The notes below the pieces were generated by a model that saw nothing but the letters and a program-made list of their open reading frames with translations, did not search any database and was not told the origin of the DNA. A DNA stretch of 64,000 nucleotides from Candidatus Gastranaerophilales bacterium (lineage in GTDB: Bacteria; Cyanobacteriota; Vampirovibrionia; Gastranaerophilales; Gastranaerophilaceae): contig CALUWA010000001.1 in NCBI GenBank assembly GCA_944324365.1, forward strand, positions 186,001 through 250,000, in the 5' to 3' direction. The translations under genes were made by a program, and so were the position numbers. Below, in pieces: positions 8,812 to 17,529 of the stretch (the stretch's first letter is position 1; every line of letters begins with the position of its first letter).

Positions 8812-10221
8812 ATGGCAATAATAAACAGCATAATTTCGGCAATAGGAAATAACAACAGCATTTACCCGCTCTTAGTCAGAGACTGCGGAATTGAAAATCC
8901 TATTAAAGTATATAAAACATACAATCAAAATAAAGATGACAATGAAATCGCATATCTCGCAACAAGAGAACGTCTGATTGATGAATACGCAACATCAGCA
9001 GTATGGCTTGGCGGCATACCGTTAATTGACAAAATTTCGAACTATTTTATTAGAAAAAAAGCGTTTTCTCCGGATATAAATATTAAATTATATAAGGAAG
9101 AAGCAGGCATCCAAGGCTTACAGTACAATATCAATAAATTCAAAAACATAAAAGGCGCTGAAGAAGCCGTAAAAGATCTTGAATACGTTCTTGCTAACAA
9201 AAACCAATATAAAAAATTACAAGGATACAAATTTTTATCAGCAATGGTATTTCCTATTGCGCTAATGGGCTTTGTAATTCCAAAAGCAATCTTTGCGCTT
9301 ACTGCAAATACCAGAGCCAAAAAGGCGGCACTGGAAAAACAGAATTCACTTTCCCAACCAGTGAAGCAAAACATTGCATTCTCAGGCTATGATGTTTTTG
9401 ACAAATTCATACTAAATAATCCTAAACAAATTACATTTAAAGGCGGATTTGCAGGAGCGGTATGCAATTTAAGCACTGTTGATAAAATGGCAATAACAGA
9501 CGGCGGCTATGCTCTGGGCAGAATTGCAACAGCAAGAAAGAAAAACGAAAGAATTGATCTTGGTTTTAAAATGCTTGGAATGATGTATCTTAACTTTGTT
9601 GCTCCAAAACAAATAGACAAGTTGTTAACGAACCTGACACAAAAGATATTTAATATGGACGTTAACCTGGATCCGACAATTCTTGGCGATAAAAGATTAA
9701 AAGACGCAGTAGTAAATAATACGCTAAAATTGCCGGCCAGCAATTCAGCCAAAGATTTATTGGACTTTGTTGACAACTTAGACAATTCAAAAGGGCTATT
9801 TATAGAATATGCACAAAAATTTAACAAAATAAAAATGCTTGATTGCGGGGTACGCGACCCAAGAGCATATGTCGATATCAAAGAATTAGGTAAATTTCGT
9901 GATGATCTGGCTAAATTTACAGAAAAATTGAAAGAAATCGAAAAAGAACGGATAGAAAATATTAAACAGTACACCCAGAAAATTAAAGAAAATCCTGCAT
10001 TAAAAGAAGAACTAAACACATATATAAAGAAAAATCCTGTCCTCAAATACATAAAAACAGCAAAAGCCGCAAAAACATTCAATATACTTGCAAATGTAGG
10101 ACTTAGCAGCTACCTGTTGGCATGTGTATTGCCGGAAGCTCAATTTGCATTCCGCGAGTGGGTGACCGGGTCAAAGCTTGAACCTGGCTTGATTATCGAC
10201 GATAAAAAGAAGAAAAATTAA
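8812..10221 (+). CDS. protein of unknown function under a His attenuator
   Basis: The 469-residue protein matches no family I know and is clearly not a histidine-biosynthesis enzyme. It has a hydrophobic segment at about 142-162 (FLSAMVFPIALMGFVIPKAIFAL), an ITFKGG motif near 205-210 and a second hydrophobic segment near 435-452. A Lys/Glu-rich coiled-coil-like stretch (about 355-415) and a basic KKKKN tail are also visible. It has no signal peptide. It is the first and only gene after the attenuator, so its synthesis should rise when charged tRNA-His is scarce. It overlaps the stop of convergent kdsD by four bases. Confidence 0.75.
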   Translation: MAIINSIISAIGNNNSIYPLLVRDCGIENPIKVYKTYNQNKDDNEIAYLATRERLIDEYATSAVWLGGIPLIDKISNYFIRKKAFSPDINIKLYKEEAGIQGLQYNINKFKNIKGAEEAVKDLEYVLANKNQYKKLQGYKFLSAMVFPIALMGFVIPKAIFALTANTRAKKAALEKQNSLSQPVKQNIAFSGYDVFDKFILNNPKQITFKGGFAGAVCNLSTVDKMAITDGGYALGRIATARKKNERIDLGFKMLGMMYLNFVAPKQIDKLLTNLTQKIFNMDVNLDPTILGDKRLKDAVVNNTLKLPASNSAKDLLDFVDNLDNSKGLFIEYAQKFNKIKMLDCGVRDPRAYVDIKELGKFRDDLAKFTEKLKEIEKERIENIKQYTQKIKENPALKEELNTYIKKNPVLKYIKTAKAAKTFNILANVGLSSYLLACVLPEAQFAFREWVTGSKLEPGLIIDDKKKKN

Positions 10222-11216
10222 ACAACTCCGCTGTTAAGGCAGTCATGAATATGGATTACTCCGACAGGTTTGCCGTCTTCAACTGCAAACAGATTGGTAA
10301 TTTTCTTTTCGTGCATCAATTTTACGGCCTCACTAGCCATTGCGGAAGGAGAAATTACTTTAGGATTTTTTGTCATAACATCAATACCAGTTTTGTTAAG
10401 TATGTCATTTGATAAACAACGTCTTAAATCACCGTCTGTCAAAATCCCGGTTAACTTACCGCTGCCATCCGTAAACCCAACGCAGCCAAGACGTTTTGAT
10501 GTCATTTCAAGAAGAACATCGTGCATATTGGCATCTTCCGTTAACAAAGGCATTTCATCTCCGCTATGCATCAAATCAGATACTTTTTGAAGTACGGAAC
10601 CCAATTTCCCTCCGGGATGTCTTTGATTGAATTGATTTTTGGTAAAACCATTTCTTTCAATCATTGCAACAGTTAAAACATCCCCCAAAACAAGTGTTGC
10701 AGTTGTAGAAGATGTCGGTGCAAGTCCCAAAGGGCAAGCTTCACCGTTATCAGGAAGTCTTAAAACTACATCCCCGGCTTTACCCAAAGAAGATTGAGGA
10801 TTTTTAGTTATTGCTATTAAAGGAATACCAAATCTCTTTGAATAATTCAATATATCCACAAGTTCCTTTGACTCGCCGCTATTTGAAATTGCTATAACAA
10901 CATCGTCCTCTGTAATCATACCCAAATCGCCGTGACTTGCTTCTGCCGGGTGAACAAAAAATGACGGAGTTCCGGTTGATGCCAAAGAGGCTGCAATTTT
11001 TTTAGCAATATGTCCGGATTTTCCCATACCGGTTAATATGACGCGCCCCTTAGCATTTTGCATCATATCAAGAGCTTTGGTTAACGACTCATCTAAATCT
11101 TGCTCCAAAACTCGTAAAGTATCAATTTCTTTATCTATTGTATTTCTTGCAGAAATTAAATCCCTGTTTGAGAGCTTGTTAATATCACCTGATATAGAAT
11201 TTGTCGTAGTCATCAT
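10218..11216 (-). CDS. kdsD: arabinose-5-phosphate isomerase (KdsD/GutQ type)
   Basis: The enzyme converts ribulose-5-P to arabinose-5-P, the first step to Kdo for LPS. An N-terminal SIS domain (about 40-185) carries GMGKSGHIAKKIAASLASTGTPSFFVHPAEASHGDLGM and ISNSGES. Two C-terminal CBS domains follow (MHSGDEMPLL..., DVMTKNPKVI...). The start at 11216 is chosen over an in-frame ATG 12 codons upstream because AGGAGG lies 9 bases before it. It supports an LPS-type outer membrane. It is a monocistronic unit between two unrelated genes. Confidence 0.92.
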   Translation of the reverse strand: MMTTTNSISGDINKLSNRDLISARNTIDKEIDTLRVLEQDLDESLTKALDMMQNAKGRVILTGMGKSGHIAKKIAASLASTGTPSFFVHPAEASHGDLGMITEDDVVIAISNSGESKELVDILNYSKRFGIPLIAITKNPQSSLGKAGDVVLRLPDNGEACPLGLAPTSSTTATLVLGDVLTVAMIERNGFTKNQFNQRHPGGKLGSVLQKVSDLMHSGDEMPLLTEDANMHDVLLEMTSKRLGCVGFTDGSGKLTGILTDGDLRRCLSNDILNKTGIDVMTKNPKVISPSAMASEAVKLMHEKKITNLFAVEDGKPVGVIHIHDCLNSGVV

Positions 11217-11290
11217 ATAAATTGCCTCCTGGTATTTACTATAATTTAGCACAAAAACGCGTGATATAAGCGATTATTAAGTAAAATTAA

Positions 11291-12412
11291 CTAGTCGAGT
11301 TTATAAAAATATTTATATCCTTCAACATAACCATCAGTCACCATTTTTGCGAATTTTTTCGGATGGTTCATATAAGAAAGATGCGCTCCTACAAAGGTTG
11401 CAGGACTTTTTACATCCGATTTTGAATAGAAAAACCCTCTGCCTTCATTAAGGAAAGACACATCTACGTACTCTTTCAAATCATCTATATTCATATTATC
11501 TGCAATCGGAAATCCCATAGGATCCTCCGCGAAATTAACAGTAAGCATAAAAACATCATGTTTTTTCATATATTCAAATAAATATGCGTTATACTTGTTT
11601 ATCTCAAGCGAATGATTTGTTCTGTCAGAATAAAACAATGCCAAAGGACTTGCATAATTTATTACACCTAATACGGTACCCTCCGGAGCACACTGCTCTT
11701 CAGTATATTTATCAAGATTTCGGAACAGAGATTTTAACATGTTCTGATCGGGATTTTCAAAGAATTCTCCGTTAGCACTGTAAACAGCCATTCCGGATGC
11801 CGTAACCGCATCCAAACAGGTTGGCTTTAATTTAACCTTATCTTCATTAAGCCAAACACTATTCAAATCCATTGCAGGCATTTTATGGATTAAATACTCA
11901 TAAGTAATAAAACTGCCAGCACTGTAACCGAGCATAACAACTTTTTCACCTTTGCGATGTGCACTCAAAACAGACTTATGTAATTCATTAATTACACGTT
12001 GCATATTGTAACTTTTCTGAACCCAAATAGCATCATGCATACAGTGAGAAATAAAACTTCTCACAGTTTGAGCAAGACGCGGACTAAAAACAGACATCCA
12101 ATTAAGGCTTTCATCCATAGAATTTAAATCTTGTGAAGAATCATACCCCCAGAAAAAACTCTCCGGCTTTTCTGATATAGTCAAAGTTCCATCATAGAGC
12201 ATATTTTTCCGGACAAAGTCCGAAGCTTCCAAATAACTTTTTATATACGGATGAACCTTTTCAACGCCTTTTACAAAATCTTTTTCACTATCAGTTGTAT
12301 TCGTATTTGAACCATTTAGATATATGAACTTTACAGGAGTGACAGCATCATCTGCATACACCTGAATAGAAAATACACATAAAATCCACAGTAGTAATAA
12401 AAATCTTTTCAT
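11291..12412 (-). CDS. secreted alpha/beta-hydrolase (esterase/lipase-like)
   Basis: The 373-residue protein starts with a clear Sec signal peptide (MKRFLLLLWILCVFSIQVYA, cut before DD). It has a nucleophile elbow GYSAGS with Ser ~164, preceded by a beta-strand (EKVVMLGYSAG), as in alpha/beta-hydrolases. A late HLSYMNH (~345) may supply the catalytic His. Lipase-like proteins of the PGAP1 type have similar elbows. The substrate is unknown. It should act in the periplasm or outside. It lies between kdsD and the GT39 gene on the same strand, with gaps of 50-75 bases. Confidence 0.65.
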   Translation of the reverse strand: MKRFLLLLWILCVFSIQVYADDAVTPVKFIYLNGSNTNTTDSEKDFVKGVEKVHPYIKSYLEASDFVRKNMLYDGTLTISEKPESFFWGYDSSQDLNSMDESLNWMSVFSPRLAQTVRSFISHCMHDAIWVQKSYNMQRVINELHKSVLSAHRKGEKVVMLGYSAGSFITYEYLIHKMPAMDLNSVWLNEDKVKLKPTCLDAVTASGMAVYSANGEFFENPDQNMLKSLFRNLDKYTEEQCAPEGTVLGVINYASPLALFYSDRTNHSLEINKYNAYLFEYMKKHDVFMLTVNFAEDPMGFPIADNMNIDDLKEYVDVSFLNEGRGFFYSKSDVKSPATFVGAHLSYMNHPKKFAKMVTDGYVEGYKYFYKLD

Positions 12413-12466
12413 ACGCTACTCTTCTCCATGAAAACAGTTTAGCATATAAAAAGAGATTTACAACAA

Positions 12467-14098
12467 TCACTGCTGTTTTACAAGAGAATATTTAACCCCT
12501 CTTTCAATAACATCAAATGTCAAAGATTTACTTACAGATTCCATATCCTTATTTCTGATAACAAGAACATATCCTGCCTTAAGATAAGGAATAACAGCCT
12601 TCGCATCCGTACCGTCAAAAATAAGTACATTAGAATCAGAATAGTAATTCAAACTGTATTTGATGCCAACATTCAACGACACAAGATTTAAATCATTCTC
12701 TTTTGCATATAAAGCAAATTTTTTCAAATCATTTTGACCGAATTTATAATCAATATTAAATAAATGGTATGCTCCAAATGCCGAAAATAAAACCATAAAT
12801 GCTACATATGAAGCAAATAATTTTATTTTATCCTGTTTGTATATGAAATAAAAAGTTAACACCCCGACAAGTGTAAAAAAGATACAAGTGAAAAGCTGAA
12901 CTTCTTTAACAAAATCATACAAAAACGGAGGCATAAAGAACTGTATAAAAGCTCCGCCTACACCAACAAACAAAATCAATGAGCTTAAAAGAATTGAAGA
13001 TACTTTTAAACCTCTTGAAAAACCATTTTTACTCCAATAATCGGCAAGCAATACTGCCATAAAAGGATATACAGGCAATATATATGTTACAAGTTTCGAA
13101 GATGATGCTGAATAGAAAATCAGCGTAAACAAAAGACCGATAATATTAAAGACAACAAATTTTTCCTGATTTGAATACAATTTATTGAAATTAACGAATT
13201 CGAACTCCTTAAATTTCTTTATAACAGCCGGTATAAACGAAAATATCCAAGGGAAAAATCCCCAAATAATAACCGGAAGATAATAATAGAACGGTCTGTT
13301 TTTATTTAATATATCAGAACCGACAAATCTTGCAAAATGATGAAGTATAATATACTCATGGAAAAATGCGTATTTATACTTTAAAAGCATCGCTATATGC
13401 CAAGGAAGAACAATTGCAAAAAACAGTACAAAACCGACCGCACAATACTTCGGTTTAAAATATTCCTTAAGCGATTTTGTATACAATCCCACAAAAAACA
13501 TCACACCAAACGGTACAACAAATGCAGGAATACCTTTAGCAAGTATACCGAGAGCTGAAAAGATATAAAATGCCCACCACCAGTATTTTTTAAATCTTTC
13601 TTCAACAAAGAAAGTCATAAATCCTGAAAAAACGGAAATTGTAATACATGATGTCAAAAGCGAATCCAAAATTGCGACTTTAGCCAAGATTAAAAATTCA
13701 AGAACTGTAGCTGATATAGCAGCAGCAATTAAACCGAATTTTTTCGAAACAGCCTTAGCCGATACTGCATAGACCGCCAAGCAGCCCAAAAAGGCCTGAA
13801 TAGCTATAGGAATACGCGCTATACCCTCGCTAACTCTACCGCCAAACAAAGTAAAAGTAAGAGTTTCTATCCAAAAATATAACGGTGGTTTTTCAAAAAA
13901 ATATCCGCCGTTTAAGTGAAGAGTCAAATAATCCTTTGTCCTCATCATATAACGGGACATATCTACATACCTTGTTTCATCAACATCCATAAGGTCATAT
14001 GCCCACATGTTATGGAAAAACAAGAGGTAAATAGTAATAATACAAAATAAAACCAAGAACACTTTATTGTTCTTTAACGCGTTCAATATACTTCTCAT
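12467..14098 (-). CDS. ArnT-like GT39 lipid-linked sugar transferase
   Basis: This polytopic inner-membrane GT-C glycosyltransferase belongs to the ArnT/PMT group. It has about 11-13 hydrophobic helices and the signature first periplasmic loop: DVDETRYVDMSRYMM followed by GGYFFEKPPLYFWIETLTF, containing the acidic catalytic pair and the 'xPPLYxW' motif. Family members move a sugar from undecaprenyl phosphate to lipid A or other acceptors. The ATG at 14098 is preferred over a TTG seven codons upstream, though no clear ribosome-binding site is present for either. It follows a response regulator and histidine kinase on the same strand (57-base gap), recalling regulated lipid A modification. Confidence 0.85.
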   Translation of the reverse strand: MRSILNALKNNKVFLVLFCIITIYLLFFHNMWAYDLMDVDETRYVDMSRYMMRTKDYLTLHLNGGYFFEKPPLYFWIETLTFTLFGGRVSEGIARIPIAIQAFLGCLAVYAVSAKAVSKKFGLIAAAISATVLEFLILAKVAILDSLLTSCITISVFSGFMTFFVEERFKKYWWWAFYIFSALGILAKGIPAFVVPFGVMFFVGLYTKSLKEYFKPKYCAVGFVLFFAIVLPWHIAMLLKYKYAFFHEYIILHHFARFVGSDILNKNRPFYYYLPVIIWGFFPWIFSFIPAVIKKFKEFEFVNFNKLYSNQEKFVVFNIIGLLFTLIFYSASSSKLVTYILPVYPFMAVLLADYWSKNGFSRGLKVSSILLSSLILFVGVGGAFIQFFMPPFLYDFVKEVQLFTCIFFTLVGVLTFYFIYKQDKIKLFASYVAFMVLFSAFGAYHLFNIDYKFGQNDLKKFALYAKENDLNLVSLNVGIKYSLNYYSDSNVLIFDGTDAKAVIPYLKAGYVLVIRNKDMESVSKSLTFDVIERGVKYSLVKQQ

Positions 14099-14155
14099 AT
14101 TTTTAATTATCAGCAAATAATGTTAATTTAATATTAATAAATTGTTTATTTCATA

Positions 14156-15553
14156 TTAATCAACAGCACAAGGCAAAGAAACAGAAAAACTGCACCCTTT
14201 ACCTAATTCGCTATCAAGTTTTATAGTACCATTATGAAGTAACACGATATTCTTCACGATAGCAAGCCCCAAACCGGTTCCGCCAAGTTCTCTGCTTCGC
14301 GCCTTATCTGCCCTGTAAAATCTATCAAAAATATGCTCAACATGGGAACTATCAATTCCGATACCATAATCCTTTATCTGAATTTCGGCCATATCATCCG
14401 ATTTAATTAACTTTATATCAATAATAGGGCTTTTACTATACTTTACCGCATTAACAATTAAATTCGATATAACCTGCTCAATTAGAAGAATATCTCCCAT
14501 AATTTCGACTGACTCTGCAAGCTCTAAATTAACCTTTATTCCGGACTCAATAATAAGTCCCTTACATGAAATAATGACATTTTCAATGGCTGTTTTTAAA
14601 TCAAATTTTATAAAATTCTTATCTTTAAGCATGCTTAAATCTTCTATATTCGCAAGGCTCAAAATCTGCTTAATCAAATTATTCAGACGGTTAGCATTAT
14701 TATCCAAAATATCAATACATCTTTTTATGTGTGCCGGCGCCGGAAACTCTTTATCAAAATCTTTCAACAAGCCCAAAGATGACAATATTCCCGTAAGCGG
14801 AGTTTTTACTTCATGAGAAATATCTTCAATAAAACTTTTACGGAAATCATCATTTTTTCTCAAATCTTCAATTTGTGATTTGAGTCTTTCAGCCATTTTG
14901 TGAATTGTCAATGATAACGGTACAAACGGTCCGTCAGCAGGAACAAATATCTCACTTGAAAAGTCACCGTTTGAAATTTTCACAGCACTCCATTGTAATT
15001 TTATAAAAGGATTTCGAACTTTAAAAAACATATACAGAGAAAGAACAAATACAATCAAAAAACCAACAATAAATGTTATAAAAATATTTCTCTCGGTTCG
15101 ATTCAGCAAATCAGCCATCTCATCAATAGGCATTGAAGTTTTTAAATAATAAGTTCTACCATTTATATTAACTTGCCGTGATTCATTAACTCGTTTTGCA
15201 TTAACAACATTAATATGATAAATTAAGCTGTTAATATAAGGTTCTTCATCTTTATAAACATCCAAAGGACTTATATTAGAAGCCAACAGCTTCTTATTTT
15301 CATCAAAAATTGATATTCCGACATTTAATGTTTTAAGAATACTATTTACATCCGAATAGTCTTTCCCAACTATTAAAGAAGAAGAGGATTTGATAAATTC
15401 ATCAACTGCTTCCTGCAACTCATGCTGCTCTTCCAGGATATAAGAATGTGTAAATGCAAACATCTGATGCATAAGAAGAATAACACAGGCGACAACCGTC
15501 AATCCGATAAGACATGGAATAAAAAATAAAAACCTTACATCAGTACGCTTCAT
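14156..15553 (-). CDS. membrane sensor histidine kinase
   Basis: The 465-residue classic EnvZ-type kinase has transmembrane helices at about 8-30 and 156-177 flanking a ~125-residue periplasmic sensor. A HAMP domain follows (about 178-232), then a HisKA domain with H247 in SFIEDISHEVKTPLTG. The ATPase domain has N (NLIVNAVKYS), G1 (DYGIGID), F and G2 (GGTGLGLAI) boxes. The start lies 5 bases after the response regulator stop, with a weak AAGG site inside the regulator's end. It should phosphorylate the upstream-encoded regulator. The gene order suggests envelope sensing. Confidence 0.95.
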   Translation of the reverse strand: MKRTDVRFLFFIPCLIGLTVVACVILLMHQMFAFTHSYILEEQHELQEAVDEFIKSSSSLIVGKDYSDVNSILKTLNVGISIFDENKKLLASNISPLDVYKDEEPYINSLIYHINVVNAKRVNESRQVNINGRTYYLKTSMPIDEMADLLNRTERNIFITFIVGFLIVFVLSLYMFFKVRNPFIKLQWSAVKISNGDFSSEIFVPADGPFVPLSLTIHKMAERLKSQIEDLRKNDDFRKSFIEDISHEVKTPLTGILSSLGLLKDFDKEFPAPAHIKRCIDILDNNANRLNNLIKQILSLANIEDLSMLKDKNFIKFDLKTAIENVIISCKGLIIESGIKVNLELAESVEIMGDILLIEQVISNLIVNAVKYSKSPIIDIKLIKSDDMAEIQIKDYGIGIDSSHVEHIFDRFYRADKARSRELGGTGLGLAIVKNIVLLHNGTIKLDSELGKGCSFSVSLPCAVD

Positions 15554-15558
15554 ACTTA

Positions 15559-16269
15559 TTATACCTTTTCAGAAGCATTAAGCTGCTGCATTCTATAGCC
15601 AACACCACGGATTGTTTCAATATTTTCTGCAAACTCACCAAGTTTACGCCTTAAATTCAGAATCTGGACATCAATTGTCCTATCAGCAATATCAGTATAT
15701 TCGCCATTTTTTAAAATCGAAATTATCTGAGCTCTTGTATAAACTCTACCCGGAGATTTAATTAAAAGCAGCAAAATATCAAATTCAGTCTTCGTTAAAT
15801 CAAGAATTACTCCGTCAAGCTCCGCACGAAATTCATCTTCATTAACATAAAGAGATTTATACCGTATCACCTTTGACAAAGGTAAATCATTTACAGACTG
15901 GCGAAGCTGATTCCGTATTCTGGCAACAAGAACCTGGTTATTAAAAGGTTTTGTTATATAGTCACTAGCTCCAAGCTCCAAACCTACAACAATGTCTGTC
16001 GGAGTGTCTTTTGCAGTTAACATGATTATCGGAATATCGGCAGTCATTGGATTGTTCTTAAGCGTTTTACAAACATTTAAACCGTCAATTTCCGGTAACA
16101 TTAAATCAAGCAAAATTAAATCCGGAAGCCAAAATTCAGCAGCATTAATACCGCTTCTGCCGTCTTTAGCAATACGGATCTGGGAAAATCCGCTCATTTC
16201 AAGCGTCATTTGAATTAACTCACATATTTCGGTTTCATCATCAATTATTAAAATCTTTTTTGAATTCAT
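15559..16269 (-). CDS. OmpR/PhoB-family response regulator
   Basis: The receiver domain begins KKILIIDDETE, with the phospho-acceptor Asp in LPDLILLDLMLPEIDG, Thr in IIMLTAKD and Lys in DYITKPF. The C-terminal winged helix (about 140-236) contains LTKTEFDILLLLIKSPGRVYTRAQI and TIRGVGYRM. The start at 16269 (MNSKKILI) is chosen because AAGGAAG precedes it at 7-8 bases; the longer frame would add 16 hydrophobic residues unlike any regulator. It is the first gene of the regulator-kinase-GT39 unit. Confidence 0.95.
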   Translation of the reverse strand: MNSKKILIIDDETEICELIQMTLEMSGFSQIRIAKDGRSGINAAEFWLPDLILLDLMLPEIDGLNVCKTLKNNPMTADIPIIMLTAKDTPTDIVVGLELGASDYITKPFNNQVLVARIRNQLRQSVNDLPLSKVIRYKSLYVNEDEFRAELDGVILDLTKTEFDILLLLIKSPGRVYTRAQIISILKNGEYTDIADRTIDVQILNLRRKLGEFAENIETIRGVGYRMQQLNASEKV

Positions 16270-16344
16270 AACCGCTTCCTTAAATATAATTATGATAAAA
16301 GCATACTTTATTTTCAAGACTGAAACGAAAAATTATAATATAAC

Positions 16345-16373
16345 TTGAAAATCAAACTTCACCGTTGTAAAAT
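16345..16373 (+). promoter_or_regulatory. promoter of tRNA-Glu
   Basis: TTGAAA, 17 bases, TAAAAT; transcription would start about 8 bases before the tRNA. Confidence 0.65.
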
Positions 16374-16387
16374 TAAATTAATTGGAT

Positions 16388-16462
16388 AGCGGTATCGTCT
16401 AGTGGTTAGGACGGGAGATTCTCATTCTCCAAACAGGGGTTCAATTCCCCTTACCGCCGCCA
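16388..16462 (+). tRNA. tRNA-Glu (anticodon CTC)
   Basis: A cloverleaf is readable: acceptor GCGGTA pairs with TACCGC, the D arm is TCGTCTAGTGGTTAGGAC, the anticodon stem GGAGA/TCTCC encloses TTCTCAT (anticodon CTC), and the T arm is AGGGG-TTCAATT-CCCCT. The gene encodes its own GCCA end. Position 1 is A opposite C72, a mismatch (or the first pair is not formed), and the T loop is TTCAATT rather than TTCGAAT/TTCAAAT. Its 3' twenty bases recur twice downstream. Confidence 0.9.
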
Positions 16463-16836
16463 TTTTGTTCTATTTCATGCGTCTTTTATATTTTTTTGGC
16501 GGTTGGGCAATTGAATCATATAATTTTTGTCTCAAAAATTATATGGGTTAGCTGCAGCATACTAAGCTGTATTGTTCGCATTTCACATGCTCACAAACAC
16601 CTTAGCAAATTCCCCTTACCGCCGCCATTTTGTTCTATTTCATGCGTCTTTTATATTTTTTTGGCGGTTGGGCAATTGAATCATATAATTTTTGTCTCAA
16701 AAATTATATGGGTTAGCTGCAGCATACTAAGCTGTATTGTTCGCATTTCACATGCTCACAAACACCTTAGCAAATTCCCCTTACCGCCGCCATTTTGTTC
16801 TATTTCATGCGTCTTTTATATTTTTATGGGCGGTTA
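16443..16836. repeat. 165-bp tandem repeat carrying the tRNA-Glu 3' end (~2.4 copies)
   Basis: Copies begin at 16443, 16608 and 16773 (period 165, apparently identical over copies 1-2). The third breaks off near 16826. Each copy starts with the tRNA 3' end (AATTCCCCTTACCGCCGCCA). Copies 1 and 2 each contain a perfect palindrome: CATATAATTTTT, GTCTC loop, AAAAATTATATG. No gene is visible inside. The copies of a tRNA 3' end look like attachment-site or duplication remnants. Confidence 0.9.
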
Positions 16837-16842
16837 AAGAAT

Positions 16843-17529
16843 TTAAATAAGAGAAACATATTTTTTCTGATAATGCTCAAAAAGTATTTGTGCTACCTCA
16901 AATTCAGTCAAATTGTTTATATCGACTAAAGGTTTACTCGTATCGTATAAATATGGATTCCTGCCAATTTGATAATATGTCTCGTTCAACATAGATCGGC
17001 TCATTATAAAAGCCGACCAAGTAACCTCATATAGCAATGGTAAATCCTGAGAGATTTTATGCCAGTAGCCAAAATTAAAATTTATAGGATTTCCGTTTTG
17101 ATCTAATATATGATGTGAAATTTTCTTGACGACAGCAAGCGAATCATATTCCTCTGATAAATTTTCCCACAAATCTACTATCCTATCAAACTCATCAAAT
17201 AATGGCTGAGTAACCTGTACCCACATAACATCACATGTTTTATCTTCGATTGCATCTACAATGGTTTTTACAATTTGATTTTCCCTGGCAGATGATTTGG
17301 TTAAAGCTATGTCTCTCAAATGAAATTTAAATCCATAATGCTTGACTAAATTTTCGACTTTGGGATTTTCACTAGAAACCAAAACATCATGCGGCTGAAA
17401 CACTTTTAAAAGCTGTTTTGCTTTAACGTCAAATAAGCTTTCCTCATTATAAAATGGACGTAAATTCTTATTTGGTACCCGTTCCGAATTCGTTTTTAAC
17501 GGAATAGCAACTTTTATATTTTTTTTCAT
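16843..17529 (-). CDS. CMP-sugar synthetase-like cytidylyltransferase
   Basis: The 228-residue protein fits the acylneuraminate cytidylyltransferase family. It opens with VAIPLKTNSERVPNKNLRPF, the family's nucleotide-binding signature (x-R/K-x-x-S-x-R-x-P-x-K-N), and continues with VTQPLFDEFDRI, matching the conserved LxxTxPL region. Such enzymes make CMP-Neu5Ac, CMP-Kdo or CMP-pseudaminic/legionaminic acids. The substrate cannot be decided. It is the last gene of the polysaccharide operon and shares one base with the upstream GT42/DUF115-like gene, which suggests that the latter uses its product. Confidence 0.7.
   Translation of the reverse strand: MKKNIKVAIPLKTNSERVPNKNLRPFYNEESLFDVKAKQLLKVFQPHDVLVSSENPKVENLVKHYGFKFHLRDIALTKSSARENQIVKTIVDAIEDKTCDVMWVQVTQPLFDEFDRIVDLWENLSEEYDSLAVVKKISHHILDQNGNPINFNFGYWHKISQDLPLLYEVTWSAFIMSRSMLNETYYQIGRNPYLYDTSKPLVDINNLTEFEVAQILFEHYQKKYVSLI

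Noticed and set aside
12467-14116. TTG start at 14116 for the GT39 gene
   Set aside because: No ribosome-binding site and the ATG seven codons inside gives the usual short cytoplasmic start; kept as an alternative only.
16496-16837. 113-codon open frame over the 165-bp repeat
   Set aside because: It is open only because the repeat period is 3x55; the two halves are identical, it has no ribosome-binding site and resembles no protein.
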